Assembly (NCBI GenBank): GCA_016928495.1
Contig: JAFGKQ010000149.1
Span: 1 to 13,074, forward strand
Length of the DNA: 13,074 nucleotides
Reading direction: 5' to 3'
From: Candidatus Fermentibacterales bacterium
Lineage (GTDB): Bacteria > Fermentibacterota > Fermentibacteria > Fermentibacterales > JAFGKQ01
Made by a program: the position numbers and the translations under genes. Position 1 is the first letter of the stretch. Each line of letters begins with the position of its first letter. The notes under the pieces are model-generated. The model was not told the DNA's origin. It made no database searches and saw only the letters and a program-made list of their open reading frames with translations. Positions 1 to 6,472 of the stretch are shown here, piece after piece.

Positions 1-670
1 CGAAGGTTATGACTATCCTCCCGGTGTTGTCCAGAGCCCCCTCCATGTCGTCCATGGCGACTGCCTCGATCTCGGCTCCGAGAGGGAACCGGAAGGCGAG
101 AGTGTCTCCGGGGAATGCAGTTCTGGCGACCCTGCCGGTACCCGGAACGTGGCAGACCAGCAGCACGAGACCGTCGTAGCCCTCGATGCCCTCCGCCTCC
201 AGGATTGCTGTGTAGACGCCTGCCTGAAGGGATATCCTGCGGGACTGCTCGAGCAGCGCCAGGTGGTAGGCGGGAGAGACCGTGATCCGGGGGAGAACGC
301 TTGGTGCTATCGGAAGGAAGCTAATCGAGTCCGATGCGGATGGGGTCGAGACGGTTACCTTGACCGAGTCCGCGAGGCCCTCCTGAGGGAGCCAGGTGAC
401 GCTCCTGCCGTCGGCGTCCGAGGAGCCCGATTCGAGGAAGCTGCCCGTGCTGCAGGTCCAGACGGCCTGGTTCCCGTCGGGAAGCACCGTGGACAGGTAG
501 GTCCTTCCACTTCCGTCGGAGCTCATCGATGCGACTATCTGAGTCGGCTGGTTCAACTGCCCTCGGACCTGAGAGGCCAGCCAGAGCACCAGCACGACCA
601 CGGGAAGGGATATGGGGAGCGCCACCGAGAGCACGAATCTGATCTTGCCCGGCCGTCCGGCAATGCTCAT
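1..670 (-). CDS. Membrane-anchored protein with a possible bacterial Ig-like domain (C-terminus beyond window)
   Basis: I do not recognise this family. The frame is open without a stop from an ATG at 670 down to base 1, giving 223 residues with the C-terminus outside the window. A short basic start (residues 1-11, with R6, K9 and R11) leads into a hydrophobic segment at about 12-33 (VLSVALPISLPVVVLVLWLA), which is a signal anchor with the rest outside the cytoplasm. Residues 43-110 are beta-rich with spaced W71/C73, W93 and a VKVTVS ending, as in bacterial Ig-like domains. Residues 130-223 look like a second beta domain. It follows gmhB after 45 bases in the same frame, and no other in-frame ATG, GTG or TTG lies between gmhB's stop and 670, so the start is fairly firm although the ribosome site is weak. 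The Ig-like reading is by eye; the existence of the gene is well supported by an open frame with the local codon style. Confidence 0.72.
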   Translation of the reverse strand, partial: MSIAGRPGKIRFVLSVALPISLPVVVLVLWLASQVRGQLNQPTQIVASMSSDGSGRTYLSTVLPDGNQAVWTCSTGSFLESGSSDADGRSVTWLPQEGLADSVKVTVSTPSASDSISFLPIAPSVLPRITVSPAYHLALLEQSRRISLQAGVYTAILEAEGIEGYDGLVLLVCHVPGTGRVARTAFPGDTLAFRFPLGAEIEAVAMDDMEGALDNTGRIVITF

Positions 671-715
671 GGCGCTCGCCGCCCCGGCGTCCGGGTCATG
701 GCATGGGCTCGCGCA

Positions 716-1273
716 TCAGCAGCCCAGTATCCACTCAGCGGCCCGCGAGAGGTCGAGAGCGACATGATCGGGCTCCAGGCCCCCGCTAGACCGGATCAGG
801 AGGAGCTGCAAGCGTCCCCTTCCCGTCTGGACCAATACTGCCCTCAGGCCTGCCGCTCTGGCCATAGCCATGTCGGAGGCAGCGTCGCCTACCATGAACC
901 CGCCCCGGAGATCGATGGACAACTCGCTCGCAGCCCTCTCTATGAGGCCCGTGCGGGGCTTCCTGCACGCGCAGCCCTCGTCGGGATGATGTGGGCAGCA
1001 GTAGACCCCGGCAATCCTGCCTCCGAGTTCCGCCACTTCGGCGACCATCCTCTCGTGGATCCTGTCCACCTCATCGGATGTAGTAAGTCCCCTTGCGATG
1101 GCTGACTGGTTCGAGACGACGACGACGGGATGACCCGCTCGGGAAAGCCTGGCGATGGCCTGGAGGGAGCCGGCGATAGGGACCCACTGGCTCAGGCTTC
1201 TCACGTAGTCATCCCTGTTCTGGTTGATGACGCCGTCCCTGTCGAGAAAGACGGGCGGAGGGCGCCTGGTCAC
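716..1273 (-). CDS. gmhB: D-glycero-D-manno-heptose 1,7-bisphosphate 7-phosphatase (HAD family)
   Basis: The protein has 185 residues, the usual length for GmhB, a cytoplasmic HAD phosphatase that removes the 7-phosphate of heptose bisphosphate on the way to ADP-heptose for the LPS inner core. Visible HAD motifs are DRDGVIN with nucleophile D11 and acid/base D13, SNQS at 54-57, the lysine of CRKP (K105), and VGDAASD at 128-134. The structural zinc site typical of GmhB is present as C93-P-H95 and C101-A-C103, with a short loop between the two halves. I chose the GTG start at 1271-1273 because it overlaps the stop of the upstream epimerase gene as GTGA, and because the protein then begins just before the first HAD strand. 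A longer reading from 1420 only adds sequence antisense to nothing recognisable and buried in the epimerase gene. A related histidinol-phosphate phosphatase is the main alternative; the envelope-sugar context favours GmhB. Confidence 0.9.
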   Translation of the reverse strand: MTRRPPPVFLDRDGVINQNRDDYVRSLSQWVPIAGSLQAIARLSRAGHPVVVVSNQSAIARGLTTSDEVDRIHERMVAEVAELGGRIAGVYCCPHHPDEGCACRKPRTGLIERAASELSIDLRGGFMVGDAASDMAMARAAGLRAVLVQTGRGRLQLLLIRSSGGLEPDHVALDLSRAAEWILGC

Positions 1274-2208
1274 CGGGCGAGACCTTTCCGCAGGTGATCC
1301 ACCAGGTCGGCCAGGCCTTCCTCGAACGGGATCTCCGGCTTCCAGTCGAGGATCGCGGCGGCTTTGCCGGAGTCCAGGTATATCCGCCCGATCTCCTCGG
1401 GAAGGGCGGGACCGAAGCATGGCGTGACGGGTGTTCCGACCAGCTTCCTTATGATCTCGTCCAGTTCGAGCACGGAATGCCCCTCGCCCCAGCCGATGTT
1501 GAGCACGCTTGTTGACGCCCGGGCGTTGCCCGGATCGGCTGCGAGGAGGTTGGCCCTGGCTATGTCCCTCACGTGGACGTAGTCACGGAGTTGTGTCCCG
1601 TCACCGTTGATCCTGGGCTGACGGCCCTCGAGGTAGGCCATAGCGAAGATCGCCGTGACGCCCGCTTCGCCTCTCGGGTTCTGGCGCGGCCCGTAGACGT
1701 TGGGGTAGCGGAGCACGACGTAGTCGAGCCCGTAGAGGTGATGGTACAGGAACAGGTAGTGCTCCACCGTGTGCTTGCTTATTCCGTAGTGACAGATCGG
1801 GTTGATCGGATGCTCCTCGCGCACGGGAAGGCTCACCGGCTCGCCGTACACGGCGCCCCCGGTCGAGGCGTAGACCACTCTCTGGACGCCTCCTCTGCGA
1901 GCCGCCTCCAGCAGGTTCAGAGTCCCGCACACGTTGACGTCGGCATCGAACAACGGCTCCCGAACGGACCTCCGCACGTCCATCTGGGCCGCGTGATGGC
2001 TGATGACGTCGTAGCGGCCTTCCGCGACGAGCCTGGCGGCCTCTTCGCTGCGCAGGTCGAGCCTGTGGAAGCCCGCCGCGGGGTTCACGTTGTTCCTGAA
2101 GCCGGTGGAGAGATCATCCAGGACATCGACCGCGTGGCCCTTCTCGATGAAGGCATCTGCCACAGTCGAGCCGATGAAGCCGGCCCCTCCTGTAACGAGC
2201 ACTCGCAT
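1270..2208 (-). CDS. NAD-dependent sugar-nucleotide epimerase (GalE-like extended SDR)
   Basis: A 312-residue extended short-chain dehydrogenase, probably a UDP-hexose 4-epimerase or close relative supplying an activated sugar for surface glycans. The NAD-binding Rossmann motif GGAGFIG is at 7-13, with acidic D31-D32 at the end of the second strand, which favours NAD over NADP. The catalytic set is S115/T116 with Y141-x3-K145 (YGISK). RYPNVYGP at 168-175 and RDYVHVRD at 208-215 are substrate-side motifs of the GalE/WbpP-like group. Exact substrate cannot be read from sequence. Two adjacent ATG codons (2209-2211 and 2206-2208) could start it. The GGAGG at 2216-2220 is 4 bases from the first and 7 from the second, so I take the second; the difference is one Met. 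It is first in a leftward unit with gmhB, whose start overlaps its stop by 4 bases, and is divergent from ddl. Confidence 0.88.
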   Translation of the reverse strand: MRVLVTGGAGFIGSTVADAFIEKGHAVDVLDDLSTGFRNNVNPAAGFHRLDLRSEEAARLVAEGRYDVISHHAAQMDVRRSVREPLFDADVNVCGTLNLLEAARRGGVQRVVYASTGGAVYGEPVSLPVREEHPINPICHYGISKHTVEHYLFLYHHLYGLDYVVLRYPNVYGPRQNPRGEAGVTAIFAMAYLEGRQPRINGDGTQLRDYVHVRDIARANLLAADPGNARASTSVLNIGWGEGHSVLELDEIIRKLVGTPVTPCFGPALPEEIGRIYLDSGKAAAILDWKPEIPFEEGLADLVDHLRKGLAR

Positions 2209-2213
2209 CATTG

Positions 2214-2221
2214 CTCCTCCC
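2214..2221 (-). promoter_or_regulatory. Ribosome binding site of the epimerase gene
   Basis: On the minus strand the bases read GGGAGGAG, a strong Shine-Dalgarno match, followed by two tandem ATG codons. The 7-base spacing from GGAGG to the second ATG is closer to the usual optimum than the 4-base spacing to the first, which decided the start chosen for the epimerase. Confidence 0.7.
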
Positions 2222-2245
2222 GAGTGGGGACCGTGAAAGGTGTCC

Positions 2246-2280
2246 AGCAGCGCCACCGTGGTCAAGGGCGCAGCGCTGCT
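2246..2280. repeat. Perfect 8-base inverted repeat in the divergent promoter region
   Basis: The left arm AGCAGCGC (2246-2253) and right arm GCGCTGCT (2273-2280) are perfect reverse complements separated by 19 bases. The -35-like TTGACC of the minus strand lies between the arms. The position suits an operator shared by both units, or an RNA hairpin in the leader of one of them. Eight base pairs in GC-rich DNA can also arise by chance, so confidence in function is low. Confidence 0.3.
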
Positions 2281-2364
2281 CCCTCCCCGGGTCGTATGAC
2301 CGGCGTGGACAGCGGCAGGGAGTTTCGGCAATGTTGGCAGGAACACCGGAATGGAGCGGGGGTC

Positions 2365-3399
2365 ATGAGAGTCCTGCTGGCTTTCGGCGGCATCTCCGCC
2401 GAGAGGGAGATATCGATAGAGTCTGCCGGCTTCGTGAGGGATGCTCTGAGGTCTGCCGGCCACGAGGTCATCGACCTCGAGATCGGCGCTTCCGGCGAAT
2501 GGCTGGGCTGCGGAGGAGTCGAGTTGTCCCTGGATGCCGTCAGCCGCCCCTGGCGTCTTCTGGAAGCCCGAACCGGCAGAGCGATCCCGATGGACGTCGT
2601 GTTCCCGGTCCTGCATGGCCCCTTCGGCGAGGACGGGACGATACAGGGCCTCTGCGAGATCGCCGGCTGGCACTACGCCGGGACAGGGGTCATGACCTCG
2701 GCTCTGGCCATGGACAAGCTGGCCTGCAGGAAGATGCTGGAAGGTGCTGGATTCCCGCTGGCGCAATGGACATCGTGCGTGGGCCGGATGACCGGCGAGG
2801 AGCGCGCGGCCGTCCTCGATATGGGACTCCCGGTCTTCGTCAAGCCTTCGAGGTTGGGCTCGAGCGTCGGCATCTCGAGGGCCTCGACTCCCGAAGAGCT
2901 TGACGCGGCAGTATCTCTCGCCCTCGGTTACGACGAGAGGATCGTCATCGAGAAGGAGGTTTCCGAGGCCAGGGAGATCGAGGTGAGCGTACTGGGCGAT
3001 GGCGCATCCGTCTCCTCGTCCGTTCCCGGGGAGGTCCTGCCGGGCAGGCAGTGGTACGACTACGAGGCGAAGTATGCTTGCGCGGGCTCGAGGCTCGTGA
3101 TACCCGCAGCGCTCGATCCCGGCCTGACGGCGCGTGTCAGGAGCCTGGCGGAAGGGGCGTTCGATCTGATCGGGGGCATCAGGGGCTTCGCCAGGGTGGA
3201 CTTCCTGCTCTCGGCCGGGGACTCCCGGCTCTTTCTCAGCGAGATAAACACGATACCCGGATTCACTTCCATAAGCATGTTCCCCAAGCTATGGGAGGCT
3301 AGCGGAGTCCCGGCAGAGCAGCTCATGGACAGGATCCTGGCCGAAGCCGTCGGCAGACCCGGAAGAGGGCAGAGGAGAGAGCGGTCAGCATGTCAGTAA
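2365..3399 (+). CDS. ddl: D-alanine--D-alanine ligase
   Basis: A 344-residue ATP-grasp ligase that joins two D-alanines with ATP in the cytoplasm for peptidoglycan precursors; the length is slightly above the usual 300-320 or so. The N-terminal part has GGISAEREIS at 8-17 (E13 is the expected D-Ala1 contact) and HGPFGEDGTIQG at 84-95. The ATP-binding segment has VKPSRLGSSVGIS at 159-171. The loop YDYEAKY at 231-237 ends in K236-Y237; the tyrosine is typical of D-Ala-D-Ala rather than D-Ala-D-Lac enzymes. RVDF at 277-280 and E293-I-N295-T-I-P-G are the metal-binding C-terminal signature. I chose the ATG at 2365 because the family fold begins right there (MRVLLAFGG) and GGAG lies 8 bases upstream; the same frame is open far upstream but there it is antisense to the epimerase. 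It heads the rightward unit and overlaps ltaE by 10 bases. Confidence 0.95.
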   Translation: MRVLLAFGGISAEREISIESAGFVRDALRSAGHEVIDLEIGASGEWLGCGGVELSLDAVSRPWRLLEARTGRAIPMDVVFPVLHGPFGEDGTIQGLCEIAGWHYAGTGVMTSALAMDKLACRKMLEGAGFPLAQWTSCVGRMTGEERAAVLDMGLPVFVKPSRLGSSVGISRASTPEELDAAVSLALGYDERIVIEKEVSEAREIEVSVLGDGASVSSSVPGEVLPGRQWYDYEAKYACAGSRLVIPAALDPGLTARVRSLAEGAFDLIGGIRGFARVDFLLSAGDSRLFLSEINTIPGFTSISMFPKLWEASGVPAEQLMDRILAEAVGRPGRGQRRERSACQ

Positions 3400-4433
3400 G
3401 GCGTTTCAGAGTGGACCTTCGGAGCGATACCGTTACCGTGCCTTCCCATGGCATGAGGCAGGCCATGTCACACGCTCTGGTAGGCGACGACGTCTTCCGG
3501 GAGGATCCCACCGTCCGCGAGCTCGAGGCCAGGGTCGCCGAGATGCTCGGCAAGGAGAGCGGGCTCTTCATGGTCTCGGGGACCATGTCGAACGGCATAG
3601 CCCTGAGGGTGCTCGGAAAACCCGGGGACGAGATCATCTGTGGCCGGCATTCGCACATCTACTGCTACGAGGGCGGAGCCGCCGCCTTCATGGGCGGTAT
3701 GCAGTTGCACACGCTGTCGGAGAACGAGCACGGCCTCATCGAAGAGGATGAGCTGATGGCCGCGCTGGGAAGGCACGAGGATATCCACTTCGCGCCCAGG
3801 ACTGTCCTTGCTCTCGAGAACACGCACAACATCCGCGGGGGGCGAATCCTGCCCCCTGCAGCAGCGGCCAGGATCCTGAGCATAGGAGCCTCGGCCGGCC
3901 TGAGGGCATACCTCGACGGCGCGAGGCTATGGAACGCCGCCGTTTCACTGGAATGCGGCGTAGGCGAGCTGACCGGGGCCTATGACATGGTCTCGGTCTG
4001 TTTCTCCAAGGGCATGGGTTGCCCCATCGGGTCCGTGCTCGCCGGCTCGGGCGAGGACATGGATCGTGCGAGGTGGTTCAGGAAGAGGTACGGGGGAGGC
4101 ATGCGCCAGGTAGGCATAATCGCGGCCGCCTGCATATACGCCCTGGAGCACAACATCTCTCGTCTGGCGAAGACGCACGAGTACGCACGGAAGCTGGCAA
4201 GGGCCGCAAACTCCTCGCCCATCCTGTCCGCGGACCCTTCTTCGGTAGACACCAACATAGTCCTGGTCACCACTCCCGAGAGCACGGCCCCATCCGTGGT
4301 CAGGGCACTGGAAGAGCAGGGCATCGGGTGCTTCGCGACCGGCCCGTCGACGATAAGGCTCGTTACGCATCTCAGCCTTGGCGAGCGGGACGTGAAGTAC
4401 GCCGCCGACACGCTGGCGATGTTCGGGGCGTAG
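3390..4433 (+). CDS. ltaE: Low-specificity L-threonine / L-allo-threonine aldolase
   Basis: A 347-residue fold-type I PLP enzyme that splits L-threonine or L-allo-threonine into glycine and acetaldehyde. Family marks run through the chain: DLRSDTVT at 9-16, GDDVFREDPT at 32-41, SGTMSN at 63-68, a PLP-stacking histidine at H89 in HSHIYCYEGG, LENTHN at 142-147, YLDGARLWNA at 174-183 with D176, SVCFSKG at 202-208 with Schiff-base K207, RKRYGGGMRQ at 231-240, and substrate-carboxylate R323 in IRLVTHL. Every key residue I would look for is present. The ATG at 3390 lies inside the end of ddl, with AGGAG 12 bases upstream, a slightly long spacing. The gene sits between ddl and the lipid A cluster, where it is not normally expected. 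A role in glycine supply for envelope synthesis would be speculation. Confidence 0.93.
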   Translation: MSVRRFRVDLRSDTVTVPSHGMRQAMSHALVGDDVFREDPTVRELEARVAEMLGKESGLFMVSGTMSNGIALRVLGKPGDEIICGRHSHIYCYEGGAAAFMGGMQLHTLSENEHGLIEEDELMAALGRHEDIHFAPRTVLALENTHNIRGGRILPPAAAARILSIGASAGLRAYLDGARLWNAAVSLECGVGELTGAYDMVSVCFSKGMGCPIGSVLAGSGEDMDRARWFRKRYGGGMRQVGIIAAACIYALEHNISRLAKTHEYARKLARAANSSPILSADPSSVDTNIVLVTTPESTAPSVVRALEEQGIGCFATGPSTIRLVTHLSLGERDVKYAADTLAMFGA

Positions 4434-4436
4434 GGC

Positions 4437-5351
4437 ATGACGAGAGCGGGAGTCGTCGGAGTCGGCCACCTTGGCTTCCACCATGCGCGGATCCTCCGGA
4501 GCCTGGTCGACGAGGTCCGGGTTTGCGACACCAGGCCCGGGAGAGCCGCAGAGGTCTCCAGGGAGCTGGACGTGCGCTCCTCTCCGAGTCTGGATGCCAT
4601 CCTGGGGGAGTCCGATCTGATCGTGGCGGCCTGCACCACGAGCGCACACTACGATGTGGTTAGCTCCGCGCTCTCGGCGGGCCTCCCCGTCCTGGTGGAG
4701 AAGCCGATAGCCTCGACCCTCGACCAGGGCCAGCGGCTGGTGGGCATGGCGGAACGGGCCGGCCTTGTGCTGGCTGTCGGGCACGTCGAGCGCTTCAACC
4801 CAGCGATCACCGCGGCCGCCAGGCTCATCAAGGAGCCTATGTTCGTGGAGGGACACAGGTTGGCGCGCTTCCAGCCCAGGGGAACCGACGTGTCCGTGGT
4901 CATGGATCTCATGATCCACGACATAGACCTGGTTCTGTCCTTCGTCACTTCGGGCATCGCGGAGGTCCGGGCCTCGGGTCTTCCCGTGCTCTCGGAGAAG
5001 CACGACATAGTGAGCGCGAGGCTCTCTTTCCACAACGGCGCTGTCGTCAACATGACGGCAAGCAGGATCTCGAGGGAGCCCATGCGGAAGCTCCGGTTCT
5101 TCGAGTCCAACCGCTACGTCTCAGTGGACTTTGCAGCCAGGAAGGTCGAAGCCTACGCGCTGGTGAATGGTTCCATAAGCCAGCTTCCGACAGATGTACC
5201 CGAGCACGACGCGCTGGAGGAGGAGCTGAGGGATTTCCTGGCGGCCTGCCGTGGGGAGCGGGAGCCTGCGGTTCCCGGTCGCGCCGGTGTCAGAGCACTC
5301 GGCGCGGCAGAGGCGATCACGCGGGAGATCGAGAAGAGCAGCCGGGGCTGA
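4437..5351 (+). CDS. Gfo/Idh/MocA-family oxidoreductase of lipid A operon (GnnA-like candidate)
   Basis: A 304-residue NAD(P)-dependent dehydrogenase. The N-terminal Rossmann motif is GVGHLG at 8-13, followed by LVEKPIA at 86-92 with the family's catalytic lysine K89. The C-terminal half has GHVERFNPA at 115-123 and DLMIHDIDLVL at 157-167 with H161, both typical of Gfo/Idh sugar-nucleotide dehydrogenases. It starts 3 bases after ltaE, and its stop overlaps the start of lpxB as TGATG, so translation with lpxB is probably coupled. A Gfo/Idh gene immediately before lpxB is a recurring arrangement in lipid A operons. In some species this enzyme is GnnA, which oxidises the 3-OH of UDP-GlcNAc before transamination by GnnB. 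No GnnB-type aminotransferase is in this window, so assignment as GnnA is inference; the family call is secure. The ribosome site is weak, in keeping with coupling to ltaE. Confidence 0.88.
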   Translation: MTRAGVVGVGHLGFHHARILRSLVDEVRVCDTRPGRAAEVSRELDVRSSPSLDAILGESDLIVAACTTSAHYDVVSSALSAGLPVLVEKPIASTLDQGQRLVGMAERAGLVLAVGHVERFNPAITAAARLIKEPMFVEGHRLARFQPRGTDVSVVMDLMIHDIDLVLSFVTSGIAEVRASGLPVLSEKHDIVSARLSFHNGAVVNMTASRISREPMRKLRFFESNRYVSVDFAARKVEAYALVNGSISQLPTDVPEHDALEEELRDFLAACRGEREPAVPGRAGVRALGAAEAITREIEKSSRG

Positions 5352-6472
5352 TGAGCAGGCTGTTCGTGTGTGCCGGAGAGCCCTCCGGCGATGCAAGGGC
5401 GGCCGAGCTGATCCGCGAGCTCGGAGCCGTCCGTGACATCGAGGTAATGGGCTTCGGAGGCCCGGAGCTGGAGAGCAGTGGCGCCCGGCTCGTGGATCGG
5501 ATGTCCGGGTACGCGGTCATGGGCTTCTGGGAGGTCCTGGCCGGCCTTCCGGCGCTGGTCCGCCTCTACCGGAGGCTCCGCAGGTCCATCATCGAATGGG
5601 CCCCCGATGCCCTCGTGCTCGTCGACTATCCCGGCATGAACCTCAGACTGGCCAGGTGGGCCTCGAGAAGGGGCATACCGGTCGTCTACTACGTCTCGCC
5701 CCAGATCTGGGCCTGGGGCAGCGGCAGGGTCCGATCCGTTGCCAGGCACGTCACGCTGATGCTCACGCTCTTCCGCTTCGAGAAGGACTTCTACGATTCC
5801 CACGGAGCTAAGGCCGTGTGGGTGGGGCACCCGATCGTCGACGCTCTCCGGGAGCAGAGCTGGCCCCCCTCTGAAGAGCCTGTCCCGCAAAGGCTGGCCA
5901 TCCTGCCCGGGAGCCGGGCTCAGGAGGTTCGACGCAACCTCCCGGTGATGCTGGATGCCCTCAGGATCCTTCTGGAGGGGGGAGTGGTATCCGAAGCGTC
6001 CCTGTCCGTCCACACAGGCCTGGATCCCGCTCTCTACGACTCCGCGGGGGAGTTCCCGTGCCTCACCAGGACCTTCTCGGTGCCAGATGCGCTCCGGGGG
6101 GCGTCCGCAGCCGCAGTCTGCTCCGGCACGGCGACCCTCGAGACGGCCTTGCGCGGAGTGCCGCTCGTGGTGGTCTACAGGACCTCGCCCGTGACCTACC
6201 TCCTGGCCAGGCTTCTCGTCAGGGGCGTCAGGCAGATAGCCCTCGCCAACCTGGTGACCGGTTCCGCCTCGATACCGGAGCTGATACAAGGGAAGGCAAC
6301 GGGGCCGGCGATCGCTCTTGCGCTGGAACAGCTCATCAGAAGCGATGTTCAGGAACGCAGCACACTCGCGTCGAAGCTGGCCGGCGTTCGCGAGGCTCTG
6401 GGCCCGCCCGGGGCGGCGGCGAGGGCAGCGGCGGAGGTAGACCGGCTGCTCGGGGCTTCGGGTGATGCCTGA
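5351..6472 (+). CDS. lpxB: Lipid-A-disaccharide synthase
   Basis: A 373-residue GT19 glycosyltransferase, close to the usual 380 or so, that joins UDP-2,3-diacylglucosamine to lipid X at the inner face of the inner membrane to form the lipid A disaccharide. Signature blocks occur in order: CAGEPSGD at 7-14, VDYPGMNLRLA at 91-101 with the important D92, YYVSPQIWAWGSGR at 113-126, VGHPIVD at 158-164, LPGSR at 185-189, SGTATLE at 258-264, and VVVYR with a later PELIQ at 309-313. The ATG at 5351 overlaps the oxidoreductase stop by one base and gives a protein that starts directly at the first Rossmann strand. Its 3' end overlaps the next gene by 8 bases. This is one of the clearest identifications in the window and anchors the operon as lipid A synthesis. 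Confidence 0.97.
   Translation: MSRLFVCAGEPSGDARAAELIRELGAVRDIEVMGFGGPELESSGARLVDRMSGYAVMGFWEVLAGLPALVRLYRRLRRSIIEWAPDALVLVDYPGMNLRLARWASRRGIPVVYYVSPQIWAWGSGRVRSVARHVTLMLTLFRFEKDFYDSHGAKAVWVGHPIVDALREQSWPPSEEPVPQRLAILPGSRAQEVRRNLPVMLDALRILLEGGVVSEASLSVHTGLDPALYDSAGEFPCLTRTFSVPDALRGASAAAVCSGTATLETALRGVPLVVVYRTSPVTYLLARLLVRGVRQIALANLVTGSASIPELIQGKATGPAIALALEQLIRSDVQERSTLASKLAGVREALGPPGAAARAAAEVDRLLGASGDA

Larger units (their letters stand above)
2209..2364. promoter_or_regulatory. Divergent intergenic region, likely holding promoters for both operons
   Basis: This is the only gap over 50 bases in the window, and it separates a leftward unit (epimerase, gmhB, unknown) from the rightward ddl-lpx-nadB unit, so both promoters probably lie here. 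On the minus strand TTGACC at 2260-2265 matches a -35 box, but the hexamer 17 bases on (CACCTT at 2237-2242) is a poor -10, so this is only a candidate. I found no convincing sigma-70 pair on the plus strand. A GGAG at 2353-2356 lies 8 bases before the ddl ATG and is its probable ribosome site. No small ORF, tRNA or riboswitch is evident. Confidence 0.4.

Noticed and set aside
149-1105. Long plus-strand open frame opposite gmhB and the unknown gene
   Set aside because: It is antisense to a clear gmhB and an open, well-behaved minus frame; its translation is low-complexity Arg/Gly-rich with no family motif, as expected of shadow frames in GC-rich DNA.
716-1273. Short zinc loop of GmhB as a defect
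   Set aside because: All four ligands (C93, H95, C101, C103) are present, and short-loop versions of this site are an ordinary GmhB variant.
2365-3399. D-Ala-D-Lac (vancomycin-resistance type) ligase
   Set aside because: The loop ends in YDYEAKY with the tyrosine typical of D-Ala-D-Ala ligases, and no vanH/vanX-like neighbours are present.
3390-4433. The PLP enzyme beside the Gfo/Idh gene as GnnB, the partner of GnnA
   Set aside because: Its motifs (DLRSDTVT, YLDGARLWNA, SVCFSKG, IRLVTHL) are those of threonine aldolase, not of a DegT-type sugar aminotransferase.
3945-5033. Long minus-strand frame opposite ltaE and the oxidoreductase, and similar ones at 5153-6289 and 7026-8252
   Set aside because: They lie wholly opposite genes with complete family motifs and encode biased His/Arg/Gly-rich sequence without recognisable domains.
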